Of a stretch of 64,000 nucleotides of DNA, positions 32,224-44,200 are shown one piece after another. The notes below the pieces were generated by a model. It was not told the origin of the DNA and ran no database searches. It was given only the letters and a program-made list of their open reading frames with translations. Position 1 is the first letter of the stretch; each line of letters begins with the position of its first letter. The stretch spans positions 4,281,087 to 4,345,086 of the forward strand of contig OX442314.1 of the NCBI GenBank assembly GCA_949358305.1. Direction: 5' to 3'. Both the position numbers and the translations under genes were made by a program. Origin of the DNA: Strigamia acuminata. Taxonomy: Eukaryota > Arthropoda > Chilopoda > Geophilomorpha > Linotaeniidae.

Positions 32224-33483
32224 TGTGTTGGTTATTCGCGCAACAAATATTATAGAAATGACTGAGTGGTTAATAATTACGGTTTTCCAGCTTACAAATG
32301 TGTCAGTAATGTAGAAGAGATATTGTGTGCTTTCGAGCAGAGTTGGTAGTTGCAGTTTCTGCTCTTAAACTGTTATGGAGTTCAAGGTAAACTGTCATGT
32401 CTGTCAACTTGTCGTAAATATTGAGGGGTGTGGCTAGTCAACTACCGATGAGTACACACATTGTGTGTATTCATTTATAGTTTCTTAGCAACATGTGGGT
32501 TGATTATTGATTAGTACAGTGTTACGGTTTTGCAACTGTAAAAGTGGCAGTAATTACCACCAGAGCTCGCTGCACCGATGTAAATTGCGAAATTTTAACT
32601 TAAAATACAGAAATGTATCGCAATGTAAATAAATCTACAACATTTGATATTATTTAGCATTGAATCTATTTTGTAACAATAATCAGCAATGTAAAGGACA
32701 CTGGAAAAAAATATGGCTTTAGGAATTGTAAACGTTCCAAAAATTCATGTGTTTTTGTAAAGTTGTTGTATAATCAAACAAAAATTAGAAATTTAACGTT
32801 GTATTTACAAACTTCTTAAATTTCATGTATAAATTATACATTTACATTAAATTTAAGTTGCTTGTAAATGACTTGGAAAGTTAACATACCGTACCCCCCC
32901 CCCCCCTCAGTCGGGTCAGTTCGGGGCGGTGCGCTGTGCACTAAACGCTGCTGACACACTGGCATTTAAAAGAGTCTCAGCGACTATTTAAACCCAGCGG
33001 TTTATTCAAGGCAGTATGGTATGAGATTAAAAATTTAAATTTGTTAAATGTGGGGTTCTATTAATTTTAATTCAAAATTTAATTAAAATGTCATTGATGG
33101 AATTAAATGAAACAAAAAAAGTTATAAAATTCTGTAGTTCAACATTTTAATTTGGTTCTAGAATTTGTAACACGATGACATAGATGCGAGCTAGTATCAT
33201 TGCCTTCGGTTGATTTTGTCCACACTTTTGATCGAGGCTATGAATCTTGTGCATATCTTATATATGTGTGAGATTTTCATGAAAATTTAATGGATTTTCA
33301 TAGGATTGATTTTTATCTTTATTTTGTTAGTAATGATAAATGGAATTCTTAATCATACAAGTGGCAAAAGTGGATATGTATATTTAATTGTGGATAGATC
33401 ATGAATTGTAATGTGCATGCGAAGTGTGCAGACTTATAGGTATTAAGTGAGTTGTAATTGGTGCAGAAACATTAGCATCAATC
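32224..33483. other. Spacer between DEG/ENaC copies 1 and 2
   Basis: Contains a copy of the ACACTGGAAAAAAATATGGC repeat (32697-32760), a poly-C TIR element (32887-33021) and AT-rich DNA with motifs (AGCAACATGTGGGTTGATTAT) repeated at 24795, 39455 and 40205. No coding exon was found. Confidence 0.5.
32887..33021. mobile_element. TIR element (TACTGCCTC family), short, with poly-C
   Basis: TACCGTAC followed by a C run at the left, CAAGGCAGTATGGTA at the right, interior GGCGGTGCGCTGTGCACTAAACGC. Confidence 0.55.
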
Positions 33484-36400
33484 TTATGCAGTCCTAGTTT
33501 CGACAAACTGACCAACCAGATTAAGTCGAAACCAATTATAACTTTTTAAAACGTAAACTTGCAAAGAAAGTAATGACATTCCCAATGCTAATCCCACAAT
33601 GCTGCCGACATCACTTAACAATTGAGACATTGGATACTTTTGGTGTTCGGTTGTAGTCACATCGAAACTATCAGCAGGCCGAAGCTTTATAAATGTGTAG
33701 AAACGGTATTGGATTTTAGATTCATGCACAATAGTTTGGTAGTAAACATTTTCGCAGGGTTGTTTACATTTGCAAGTTTTTTGATTGGAATTGTAATTGT
33801 TGAAATACTGAGAACGGGCACGAGTAATGTCTCCCATCGTGTTGCAAGGTGGCAAACTAGATGTTGACATATATGGCAATCTGAAACAAGCAGTAGTTCA
33901 ATTCGACGGTAATGATTAGTAGATTAGAGTCAAATTTTATGAGTATTTTACAACAATACCTGCAATTTATCCTGTGAAATAAATTCTTCTGCATGCAAGC
34001 AGATTGACACATGAAATAAGCAGTTTTGTTCTGTTCACAAGGGTGGTGATTGGTATTTCTACGTATGGTCTATTTGATAACTTAGTAAGTATTACGGAGT
34101 AAAACTTTTGTTTTTGTATTTTTAATATACAATAAGTGCATTCGATCTCTTTTGCCATTAAAGTTGGCTGTTTTTAAAATTGCAAAAACTAAAACTTTGA
34201 ATGCATCCAAACGTTACCTTGGATATACGAAGAGCTAGGACAGTCATTGTACCATAGTTTATTGACATAGGTGATAAAATATTAACTTCATCTTCCGGAT
34301 TATTCAGAAAAAGCTGAAAATTATTATATCTGGTATTAGAAAAAAACTTCTTCAATCGTTAGACATTTGGAGCTTGTAGTGTTGTAAGCACAAGATTAAC
34401 TTTTTTTATGAAATAAATTCACTTTGGTCTTACCCATAGATTTTGTTCACAAACTTTTGGAGGATAAAGCTTTAAAGGTGCCATTGTTACCTCTGTTGTT
34501 ACGTGGTGCGTCTTTTCTAAAAAATAAAAATAAAATAAAAAACAGTGAAAAATTAATTTAACTCTTAAGTTTTTTAACTCTATGGTGCCGTACGTTTTCT
34601 CTAGTAGTGGCCCAACACTGGTCGGTACTGTACCCTTATACCATGTTCACACAAACGGATCGAGTTTGACTGGATCTGATCCGCCCGATCAGATCCAACT
34701 GAACAGTCCCAATATTCACTGTGATGGAGTTGTGTTCACATCCAAATGTGATGCGCAACAATGGAATGCCACAGACTGCTGACATTATTTAATGAATTCC
34801 AATCCGAATTCAATTGTCGAATCAAGTTGTGGGAACTCGATTGACGAACGGTGTTGTTGGGCCCACAAATCTAGATCTTTGAACGGAGTTCAGTGTTCAC
34901 AACAATCTTGGATCTATACTCTGGTTCGACTCAAGAGTATGCCTTTCTAAGAGCCGCATCACTGGTGTAGTGATCCAAAAATGTAGACCCAAACACCATA
35001 ACAAACATGAGTTTTTCACTCATATGTTCATAAAACCTTATTTAATAAGTTTAATAAGTATAATAAGTATAAAATAATCAAAATTATATCAACTTAAATG
35101 GTAATAACAATCACAAATCATAATAAAAATAAAAACTACTTTTCCTAGTGGTAGTAATAAAACTTGAGTTAGGAGTAATGCGGCTCTTAGAAGGGTATAC
35201 TCTTGAGTCGAACCAGAGTATAGATCTGCAACTTCGGATGAGATCCAAAAGCGTAGTGTGAACATGGTATAAGTTAACACAATGTTGTCTTTTCTCGCAT
35301 TGGCAACTTGCATCACCTGATGGTGTGTTTTTGCCAAGCTGAGGCCTCGAACGACTTATGGGATTTGCAGTGCTTTATGGAATTGTTCACAATGCCACAG
35401 GAATTTGTCACAAGTTTTGATCAAGATCGTGTAATTGTGTTCTGTTGAAAAAAAAGTTTTCTGTGTAAATTACCTGTTTTTACTAGTGAACAATGACCAA
35501 AAGGCAGTGGAATAAGACTTTTTGTTATATTTAGTACAGTTTCATAACCAACAAAGTGCTATAAATAAAAATTAGATACATTATAAGCTTACTTTGAATA
35601 GTTATTGTTATATCCATGTACACCTATGGACAAAAAAATCTTCACTTACTGTCAGTCGCATTTAAACTTTCTGTTGCCCCCAGAAGAAGTAGACTGCTCT
35701 AGCCGCCGGTGGCAGAAAAATGAACTGCTCATTTGGAGCTGAAGCAGCCTGACAGCATATGAAGATTTTTTGTTTGTAGGTGTACAATCTAGGTCATAAA
35801 AATTGTCGCTGTTTTCCATGCTAGGCCTAGGGAAAAGGCGACAATTTTTACGACCGGATTGTACCTTAGTCAGCTTGTTGTTAACCTGAAGTGTTCGATG
35901 GATATTAAGTGCCTTCCAAATATCTTCCAATGACAAGTTCTTGTTGACCAATTGCCACGGTGATATGTCATTGCAAGTTCTGTTTGTCTGCTTAAGTAAC
36001 TGCTTTCTGGCTTGTTCCGTCTGGTCACTGCGATTTTCACCACAGATTGTAGCGGATGGGAACTCTATGTACCGCCGTTGATCTATGGTGATGATTTTTG
36101 ATACAGGTTCTTCCATGTAGTAATTTAAACGAACTTGCAACAAGTATAGAGTGAATCCTGCACTAATTACAAACAGCAGCAACTTAAGCTTTCTTAAAAC
36201 TCCGTTAGTTTCGACTTGCTCTTCACGTGCAATGACTTTTCTCTTGGATATCTCATAGAGACGGCGAATCTTATCGATGTTTCTTGTTTTGCGCACGGTT
36301 GTTGCAATACAATATAAATACCAAGTGATTTCGGGTAATGAGGTTATCGATAGACCGAGAAATAGCCCCAGATTGCCCCCTAAATCTGATAGCAGAGCAA

Positions 36401-39263
36401 TAACATCGTAGGTGAACCGTTCTTGATAGACGGTGATTTTCTCATTGGTTAGTGCTAAAGTCACAGAAAGTGTGTTTTGATCATTCGCTATGCCGGAATC
36501 AGTGTAGGGAGTAAAAGCTAGGTGCTGACATGGAGGTCGACAAGCACAAGTAGTAATTGCTTCTGTGGTGTCAATTATTCTATTGACTATGCCGTATTGA
36601 TTGTGCATAGCATTTGAACATTCACAAAGTGGTAAATTCATCTTCAGAAAAGGAAATCTACAGGTTAGATTGTTTTCTAATTTTTTGAACAAGCAATTTT
36701 GGTAGCAATCTGTGTAGTCCTCTTCATCCGAGCACGGGCGTTTCGATGAATTGAGAAATACGTACTGAAATTTAAAGCAGATTAAGAATAGATGTTTCGT
36801 TTTAATCAAGTTTAAATCTTACCTTGTCATAGCTCAAATTTATTTTAGCTATTCTACCAATGAGTTTACGAAGCGTAAAGTAAATTTTTCCAAATTCATA
36901 CAACGTTAACATAATCTAGAAATAAATATAATATAATACGATATGTAATATTATGGCCTGTTATTTTATAAATACTACTAGGTATGACGTTCGAGGGCAG
37001 ATGTCTTGATGAAACTTTTCAAAATTGACCGTTAGTATTTTTCCAACAAACGATTTACTCGAACTCTTATCTAACCACAGTGGAAAGATTATTTTATTTT
37101 TAGTCGGTTGAATAATTGATGAAGTTATAAAGGGTGTTCACAAAGTTTTTATAGACGTGTTTATTTAATTTATTGGTTGCTTTGTCAGGAACGCACACAA
37201 TTTACTAACAATAGGTAATCGATTGCAATGTCTGTACATCTAATGCAATTCTGGAGTTTTGATCTACTTTTATGTGTCACTACACAAGTGAAATGGCTCG
37301 GCCAATGGGAGAAACACCAAACTTGTAGTGAGCCAGAGTAAAGAGTAATTTAATGACTTGTGTCTGCTTTAGGAAATTGCAATTTTCTTAAAAAAATTTA
37401 GTACAAAAAATTTGAGTAGTAGTTATTTTTAGACTAAATAAATGTTGCTCTACAAGTTTACAATTGGAAATTTCTGTCTATTTCTAACGGTTTCCAAGAT
37501 AATTTTCCAATGACCTTGAAGGAACATCCCAAGGTCAAATTTCAGGTCACCAAAAGATTGCCTCACTCAAATTTAATACTTTGCCATCATTAGATTAGAT
37601 GCATTGTCAGCACTTTCAGAAATATTTAGTAGAGAACCAGACTTTTCTTCCACCCTGTATAGAAATTTATTAACTACAGTGTAGGCTGCGTAGCCCGGAC
37701 ATAGCACCAACCGGACAGCTGTGTGGTCCGGACAGTTTGGAGGGCCTGATTTGGTCCTACCCAATACCCAGCAATATAAAATCTCCTCTGTCATCCGGAC
37801 ATTCCCTAGACCGGACAAGTTTCTGGGTCCGGGCTACGCAGCCTACACTGTAATTGAAAAAAAAAATACTACCGGTATACAGTATACTTTGTTACCGGTA
37901 TATAGAAGTTTCAAAGTTTCTGACTTTTTTTTAATTTTAACAAAACTTTAAAATTGTCTGGAGACTTTGGGAACACCCTGTATAATTAATTGCACCCAAT
38001 ATCTCAGTGGCAAACGCAAACATTTTAATAAAGATATTGGGTGAGATTGGGTAAGTTATTTACCAAATTGAAATGCCGAGCACATTCCAAATGGGTTATC
38101 AATTTCCTTCTGGACAAAGCTTTTGTTTGAATATCCCTGCAGAGGTTGAAATCATTAGTTTTTATTCTTTACAATAATTTTTTCTTTTTGCTTTTACCTT
38201 CATTTTAATAGTAGGTGCATTCCAAAACGCAGTGTTAGGCGTTTTAAGCGTTTTCGTTCCGTGTCGTTTTATGGTCGTTTTAGGCCTGTTTAGGAATGTC
38301 AAAACAAAATTTTTTTTTGCCCTTGTTTTAGCAAAATTTGTATTACCTTAGTAACATCAGTTTTGGAAATATTTATCTGTTTACAAAATCAATTTATAAA
38401 ATATTCGAATTCTGACTAATTTTATTTATTTGTGGGCGGAAAATGGCTAGGTTTTTAACAGCCGACGAATTCACATCAACAATCGCGCCAAAATCCAAGC
38501 ACCGTCGATTTTTTGACAATTAACACGTGTTGACAAAAATAAATAAAGTTTTTTAAAACTTCGAATATTTTATAACAAATAAATAAATATATATTTCCAC
38601 AAAAATTTCCATAAAAATGAAAATCGAACGATGGCAGCCCTAACACCCAAATCGTGTCTGCTAAAACGTGTTTTGATACACGTTTTCGTTTCAGCCGTGT
38701 TAGCGCCACAGACACGGAATTTTTCCGGATGTGACGTCATTATTGCTAACACGACACGGCTGAAACGGCTGAAACGGGAGTTTTGGAATGCACCTACTGA
38801 CTACTTCTGGCGTCAAATTGGTTGCTTTCCAAACATCATCCATGTTGTAAATTGGGCGTGCCATAAGAGTTTTGATCATGTTTAGGCAATCCAATGGATT
38901 AGTTAGACCTGTTTTATCTAATTTATCACTCTTATACCAAAGTTTGGCCAATTCTTTTGTATGTCCACCACAGATCATCAAGTATGGTAAAACGATTTCG
39001 TCTGATTTTTCTATTACGTCAACAGCCGTAGGATAACTTAGGTAATGCATTACTCTATCGTATGTCTGATAAGTGAGCATGAATGTGCAAAATATGAACA
39101 AAAAAAGCCACAAGGCGTGGTGCTTGTTTAAACGTCGTTTACTGTTAATGAAATTATCCAAACCAAATAAACCACAGCTCGGTTTGTTCGTATCATCTCT
39201 CAGTAATTGATTAATTCTGAGACGTAGTTTACTACTTCTTCTCGTGATATAGTTATTTAGCAT
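33484..39263 (-). CDS. Two-domain DEG/ENaC channel, copy 2 (exon 1 interrupted by a TIR element)
   Basis: Exons (minus): 38198-39263 (holding the insertion 38211-38797), 38064-38136, 36979-37070, 36823-36915, 35865-36764, 35474-35558, 34434-34516, 34218-34313, 33960-34069, 33484-33880. Without the insertion the product is about 802 aa. Rough positions: cytosolic N-terminus 1-49, TM1a 50-66, post-TM1 LPYLMIC 92-98, cysteines including CACRPPC 319-325, TM2a 366-399 with pore triplet GLS 383-385 and PEI after it, linker 400-440 (Lys/Arg/Glu-rich), TM1b 441-457, FPSATIC about 479-485, CKCKQPC 707-713, TM2b 754-782 with GMS 771-773. DEG/ENaC subunits normally have one TM1-ectodomain-TM2 unit of 450-650 aa and form trimeric Na+ channels. 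Here two units are fused in one chain. The exon spanning TM2a-linker-TM1b is unbroken. Copies 1 and 3 have an intron inside this exon that copy 2 lacks. If exon 1 cannot be spliced around the insertion, the gene is dead. Confidence 0.8.
34636..35272. mobile_element. TIR element (TTATACCATGTTCACAC) in intron 7 of DEG/ENaC copy 2
   Basis: TTATACCATGTTCACAC and GTGTGAACATGGTATAA are perfect inverted ends, and GATCC-rich inner parts also pair. 637 bp. A hAT-like MITE is possible, but no 8 bp target duplication was confirmed. Confidence 0.7.
37127..37984. mobile_element. Composite of nested TIR elements in intron 2 of DEG/ENaC copy 2
   Basis: The outer ends TATAAAGGGTGTTCACAAAG and TTTGGGAACACCCTGTATA are diverged inverted repeats. 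Inside are a half element of the CAGGGTG family (37373-37663, matching the right arm of the 30812 element) and a complete small element at 37675-37852. Confidence 0.6.
37675..37852. mobile_element. Small Tc1-like TIR element
   Basis: TACAGTGTAGGCTGCGTAGC and GCTACGCAGCCTACACTGTA are perfect inverted ends with TA, and CCCGGAC/GTCCGGG continues the arms. 178 bp; nested in the composite at 37127. Confidence 0.8.
38211..38797. mobile_element. TIR element inserted in exon 1 of DEG/ENaC copy 2
   Basis: GTAGGTGCATTCCAAAAC and GTTTTGGAATGCACCTAC are perfect 18 bp inverted ends. Removing 586 bp gives an exon of 480 nt, exactly the length in copy 1. Reading into it from exon 1 meets a stop, and no AG acceptor before the remaining 13 exon bases would allow it to act as an intron. 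A shorter relative with ends TAGCTGCATTCCAAAA lies at 51124-51263. Confidence 0.8.
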
Positions 39264-41249
39264 TGTTTTGGTTAAATTAGGAGTAATGGACCCAGTGGTT
39301 AATAATTACATTTATCCAGTTGACAAATTTGATGGCAGCCAACCTTGTCTAATACTGTAACACAAACTTGTGATCTTTAAATCTGTTTTATAGAGTTGAG
39401 TTGGTAGCTGCAGTGTCTGTATGAACTGTCTGCAATACTCTGGTTAGAGTTTCCTAGCAACATGTGGGTTGATTATAGTGTTTTGAAATTTTCAAGTTAC
39501 GTGAGCTGTAATAGATTGTCTCCTATAATCAACCAGATTATAGGTCAGTGCTGTTTTCAATTTGCTGATTATTAGTCAGGCTGTATTGGAGCTATTTGGA
39601 AAATTGTGAGTTGAATTATTAATAGTGTGAAAGGGAAAAGCGAGGAAAACCGATGAGGACTTTTGGAATCTTGCGGAGTAAATTTCAGTGTGAGAGTTGA
39701 ATCATTTTTCACTTTACGGGTGACGTTGGGACTGCGATTTCATTAATCTTCTCACAACTGGAGATGAAAAAATTTTCCCAAATCGTTTAATAACTAATCA
39801 CCGTATTTTACTGATTAAGTGTCGCCCTCGGATTGTAGTCGCGGCTGAGACTCCAAAAATACTGTATTTTTGCAAAAGTACGGTATCGTTCCCGTATTGA
39901 ACCTCACGAACGATGGACGTATGCTTGGTGAAACAAAAACTTGCAATTTTGAATTCCTTAACCCTCGCAGCCCCAACTTAAAAAAAATCACCCAACTCGG
40001 GTCATTTTTGACCCCAAGCCAAAATTTTTTTTTCAAAAATGAGTGAAAATGATTTTATTCTCTGAGTATTTCATGTTTCTGAAGAAATTTTAGCAATTCG
40101 GTATTTGTGCGCCTTATTCAAACAATTTCTGCTCTTAAACTGTAGCTGAGTTTAAGGTAAATTGTCAACAGGTGCCTATTGATTGATAGTTTTCTAGCAA
40201 TACTAGTATGTTGGTTGATTACAGGTCTGCGCAAATTTTAATTTGCAGCTTAGAATACAAGTCTGTACAAATTACAATGCACTGCTTATTAGTCAGGCGG
40301 TAGCAGAGTTGAGTAGAAAATTGACAGTTGAATTATTAATCGTGACAGGGAAAAGTGAGAAAAACCGATAAGGACTTTTGGTGCTTGGAAAAGTGAATTT
40401 CAATACATGCATTCAAATATTTTTACTTTAATGAATAAATACTTTTATTTTTTCAATTAGCAATAAGACAATTTAACCCTTCTAACCATAACATGGATCT
40501 TTTTGTGACATCATTTGTAAAAAATCATTATTTTCATATGAAATAATTTTTTTTAATCTGATTTTTGCTGACTATTTCTTTGAAACATCACTAGACACTA
40601 CGTCACAATTGAAATTTTTTAATATTTTTATTTTGTCTGTAATTTGAAACCAAAAATTAACTGGGTGAAAAAAGACCCATCTTAGGAGTTTAAAGGACAT
40701 AAACCCAATGTTGTGTGTTCGTGAAACATATACAAAATGAACGTAAATGTTTGTATATTTTATTTAATTTTGCCATTAGGAAAAGGAATGAATGTTACAT
40801 TATTAAAAGTACAAGTGCATTTGACTTTGTGTGCAGACGTAAAGGACAGAAATCACTTATGATTTGCATGTGCAAAGTACTGCTGTTCTGTTATAAGAAA
40901 AATCCACAGTTGAATAACTTGCAACTTATACAATCCTTTTAAAAGCAAGAAGATAGGCACAAAAGAGAAAACATTTTAATTTTTATTGTAACAATTAGTC
41001 TGTGCAAAAATTGTAATGGTGAACAAACATTTGGAACAATCCAATGTAGAATTAATGAAACATTTAATTGCCTACAATAGACCATTAGATAATTATGACA
41101 TAATGCAGTTTGGCTCCGCCCACAAAAACAAAACTACAAATTAACAATGTTAAAATGTTATTTTGCATTGGTTTTTTTCACAAAGGCGGGTGGGGCAACC
41201 ATTGTTATGATCACATGATCGGATCACCTGACCGCATTTTTCCAAAGGT
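39264..41249. other. Spacer between DEG/ENaC copies 2 and 3
   Basis: AT-rich, with fragments of known repeats: a half TACCGTATTTTA element (about 39800-39912), a TTAACCCTCGCAGCCCCAAC piggyBac-like end (39956-40020), and motifs also found upstream of copy 1 (AACATGTGGGTTGATTATAG at 39460). No gene recognised. Confidence 0.45.
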
Positions 41250-44200
41250 CTATTTGAAAAATCGACCAGCCAGATTGTGTCGAAGCCATTTATAACCTTT
41301 TAAAATATCAATGTGCAAAGAAAGTAATGACATTCCCAACGTTAATCCTACAATGCTTCCGATATCGCTTAACAACTGAGATGTTGGATATTTCTTTCCT
41401 TCTACTGTGGTCTGTATGAAACTATCAGCCATTAGAAACAGCATGTACGTGTGAAACTTTAATATGATATTATTTCCATGCATAATAAATTGGTAAAAAA
41501 TATGTTCACAAGGTCGTTTACATTTACATTGTTTTTGATTTATGTTGGAGTTATTCAAATATGTGAAATGGGCTCCAGTAACGTCTTCCGTTGTGTTGCA
41601 AGCTGGCAAATTAGATGTTGCCATGTATGGTAATCTGAAATAAGTAGGCTTACTGTACTGCAAACAAACCGATTTATAAATACTCCTGATTAATTTTGTT
41701 TGTAATCCACACTTATTATGAGCACATAAAACATGTCCTTAAAAATGGGATTGCACCTGACAAACTAAGATTTTGCACATGCACATAAGCAGTTCAGAGT
41801 ATCGCCTAGTGCTAAAAAGTGACAAAAAATGTGTACCCTTCTCTCGTAAAGGTGTCATCTGTAAATGTTATACTCCGTATTATTTTATTAGAGATGGAAA
41901 AAATATTAAATCTTTGGAGGAATTTAAGTTGGTCTCCAAATTAATTTTCAGAAAACAGTTAGTTATTTTACTACTTTTGTTATTTCCCTGACTTCCCCTA
42001 GACTATGGGAGGGTTAAAGGTCATTAGAAGAGAAATAAAAAATTTCTCTAATCTGTTTGAAATAATCTTAAAAAAGGTTATAGAATATTTTTTTCTGCAA
42101 CACTTAGTGGTTTCTCATGATCAAACCGTGTTTTAACCATTTGAACAAGGGAATCATTTTGTGCAATGCATTCTGGGATTTCATGTCATTGATGACGTCA
42201 TTACTAAACACTGAGGTAAACAAATATCATGTGTTCATTGTTTCTCAATAACACTTGTTACCGCACATTTTACTCATTTGTTATTACACAGTACTGTGCA
42301 GCTGTGGAATGCCAGAATTCATCAAAAAGTAACAAATTTTTTTATTTCTGTAACTAAAAATTTTGCTTTAACCTCAACTTTGTAGCTAAAATTATCGATA
42401 TTGTATAGCTAAAAACAGATGCAGTTAAAACATGCAGTTAAAACATGCAAATCACTAACGCATAAAAACATGTTAAAATAGCGAATTTGTGCTTGAATTC
42501 ACCTGCTTGTTTGTCGTCGATGACGTATAAATAACGCCACCTAGTATTTATAATTTTTTGAAAAGTGTCATGGCAGAATAATTACTGCTAGGTTAGAAGT
42601 TTAACTGCTTTTTTTCATACGCTGTACGATTAACAGTTAAAAATATTACATAACCTTTTTTCAGTTTATTTTAAAAAGATTAGAGAAATTTTTTATTTCT
42701 ATTCCTATGACCTGGTGTGAACTCTCTTTTACAAGTAGTTTAAAAAGGAATTGGATTACAATCAAATTTTAAAAGATAGTTTTGTAACAGCTTCTAAATA
42801 CCTGCAGTTGATCTTTCGAAATAAACGGTTTTGTCTGCAAGCAGTTTTACACATGAAATAAGTGGTTTTGTTTTTTTCGCAGGGGTTATGTTTGGTATTT
42901 CTACGTAAGGTCTATTTTATGAAATAAAGACAAGCGTGGTTTTTGAATTTTTTAAAATAGGTTTTGTCATACCCATTGGTGTATTCAGAGTTAGAAGAGT
43001 TTGTAAAAACTACAAATTTAAAACTTTGAATGCACTTAACATTTTGGCACCTTAAATGTTCGAATAGATATCGTAGTACTTCCACCATAGTTTGTCATCA
43101 TTGGTGCTAAAATATTAACTTCGTCTTTTGGATCATTTAGAAAAAACTGAAGGATTTTTATTGTTATTGAAATATGTGTCGAGTAAACAAGGGACTAGAA
43201 AGAACTACCGTCTTCCACCGACCGTGGTGTTGTATTCGAATATAATCCCACCGTAGGGTTGTATTCGAATACAACACTATCGTCTCATATTTATCCAATA
43301 TCATGTAAGTTTGTCAAAAAAGTAAAATAGATTTGTATACTGTAGGTTTTAAATATTTTTATAAAAATTTGAAAAGAACACCATGGTTCTGTATTCAAAA
43401 ACAATACAAATCTTAATATAATACCATGGTGGTATATTCGAATATAACACCGTGGTGTTATAGCTGAAGTGGTGTTATATTCGAATTTTTGCTCAATGTT
43501 TACAAAATTGCCATTTCTAGCATAATTCAAATACAACACATGATGTTATTTTCGGTGGAAAACAGTAGTTGTTGGTTAATTGGTTTTATAATTGATTAGT
43601 TTCGTGACTATGGAAATGCATGTATACTAAATTAGACTAGTACAACAAAGGTTATGGGCCTACACCGATTAATGACATTAAGGAAATTACTGTGAGTGGT
43701 CTGCACGTGATTATGATGCATAAATCGCCGAAATTTTGATATTTTTTGGGCCAATTACAAGTTGGATTGTCTCTCTCCTGTGTTTTTGTTGCGCACATCT
43801 TGGAAAGAACGTCATGGCGGTCAAGTTGGACAATTCGATGGCGTATGTTGAGAAATTAAATGGGAGAAATTACCCAACATGGGAATTCTGAGTTCAAGTG
43901 CTGCTCAGAGCAAATAACGTTTGGAGTGCAGTTGAAACAAGTAAACCAATTAAAATCATAACCGAGTCTGAGGCCGATTTTAAGATGCGTAAAGATGCGT
44001 GGAGTGTCAAGGATGTTGAAGCACTCAATTATATTTTACAAATGATTGATGCAGCCCAGTTATAACACGTTTTGAACAAGGAGACGGCAAAGCAGGCCTG
44101 GGACGCACTGAAGGCGGAGAACCAGGGCGAGCTGGAGGAACTCAAAGTTTGAAAGCGTGTGGAGATTGGACACATCAAAATGAAATCAAATGAAACGATA

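Noticed and set aside
29399-36764. The two-domain structure as a mis-merge of neighbouring DEG/ENaC genes
   Set aside because: TM2 of domain 1 and TM1 of domain 2 are in one uninterrupted exon with no splice site or stop between them, in three independent copies.
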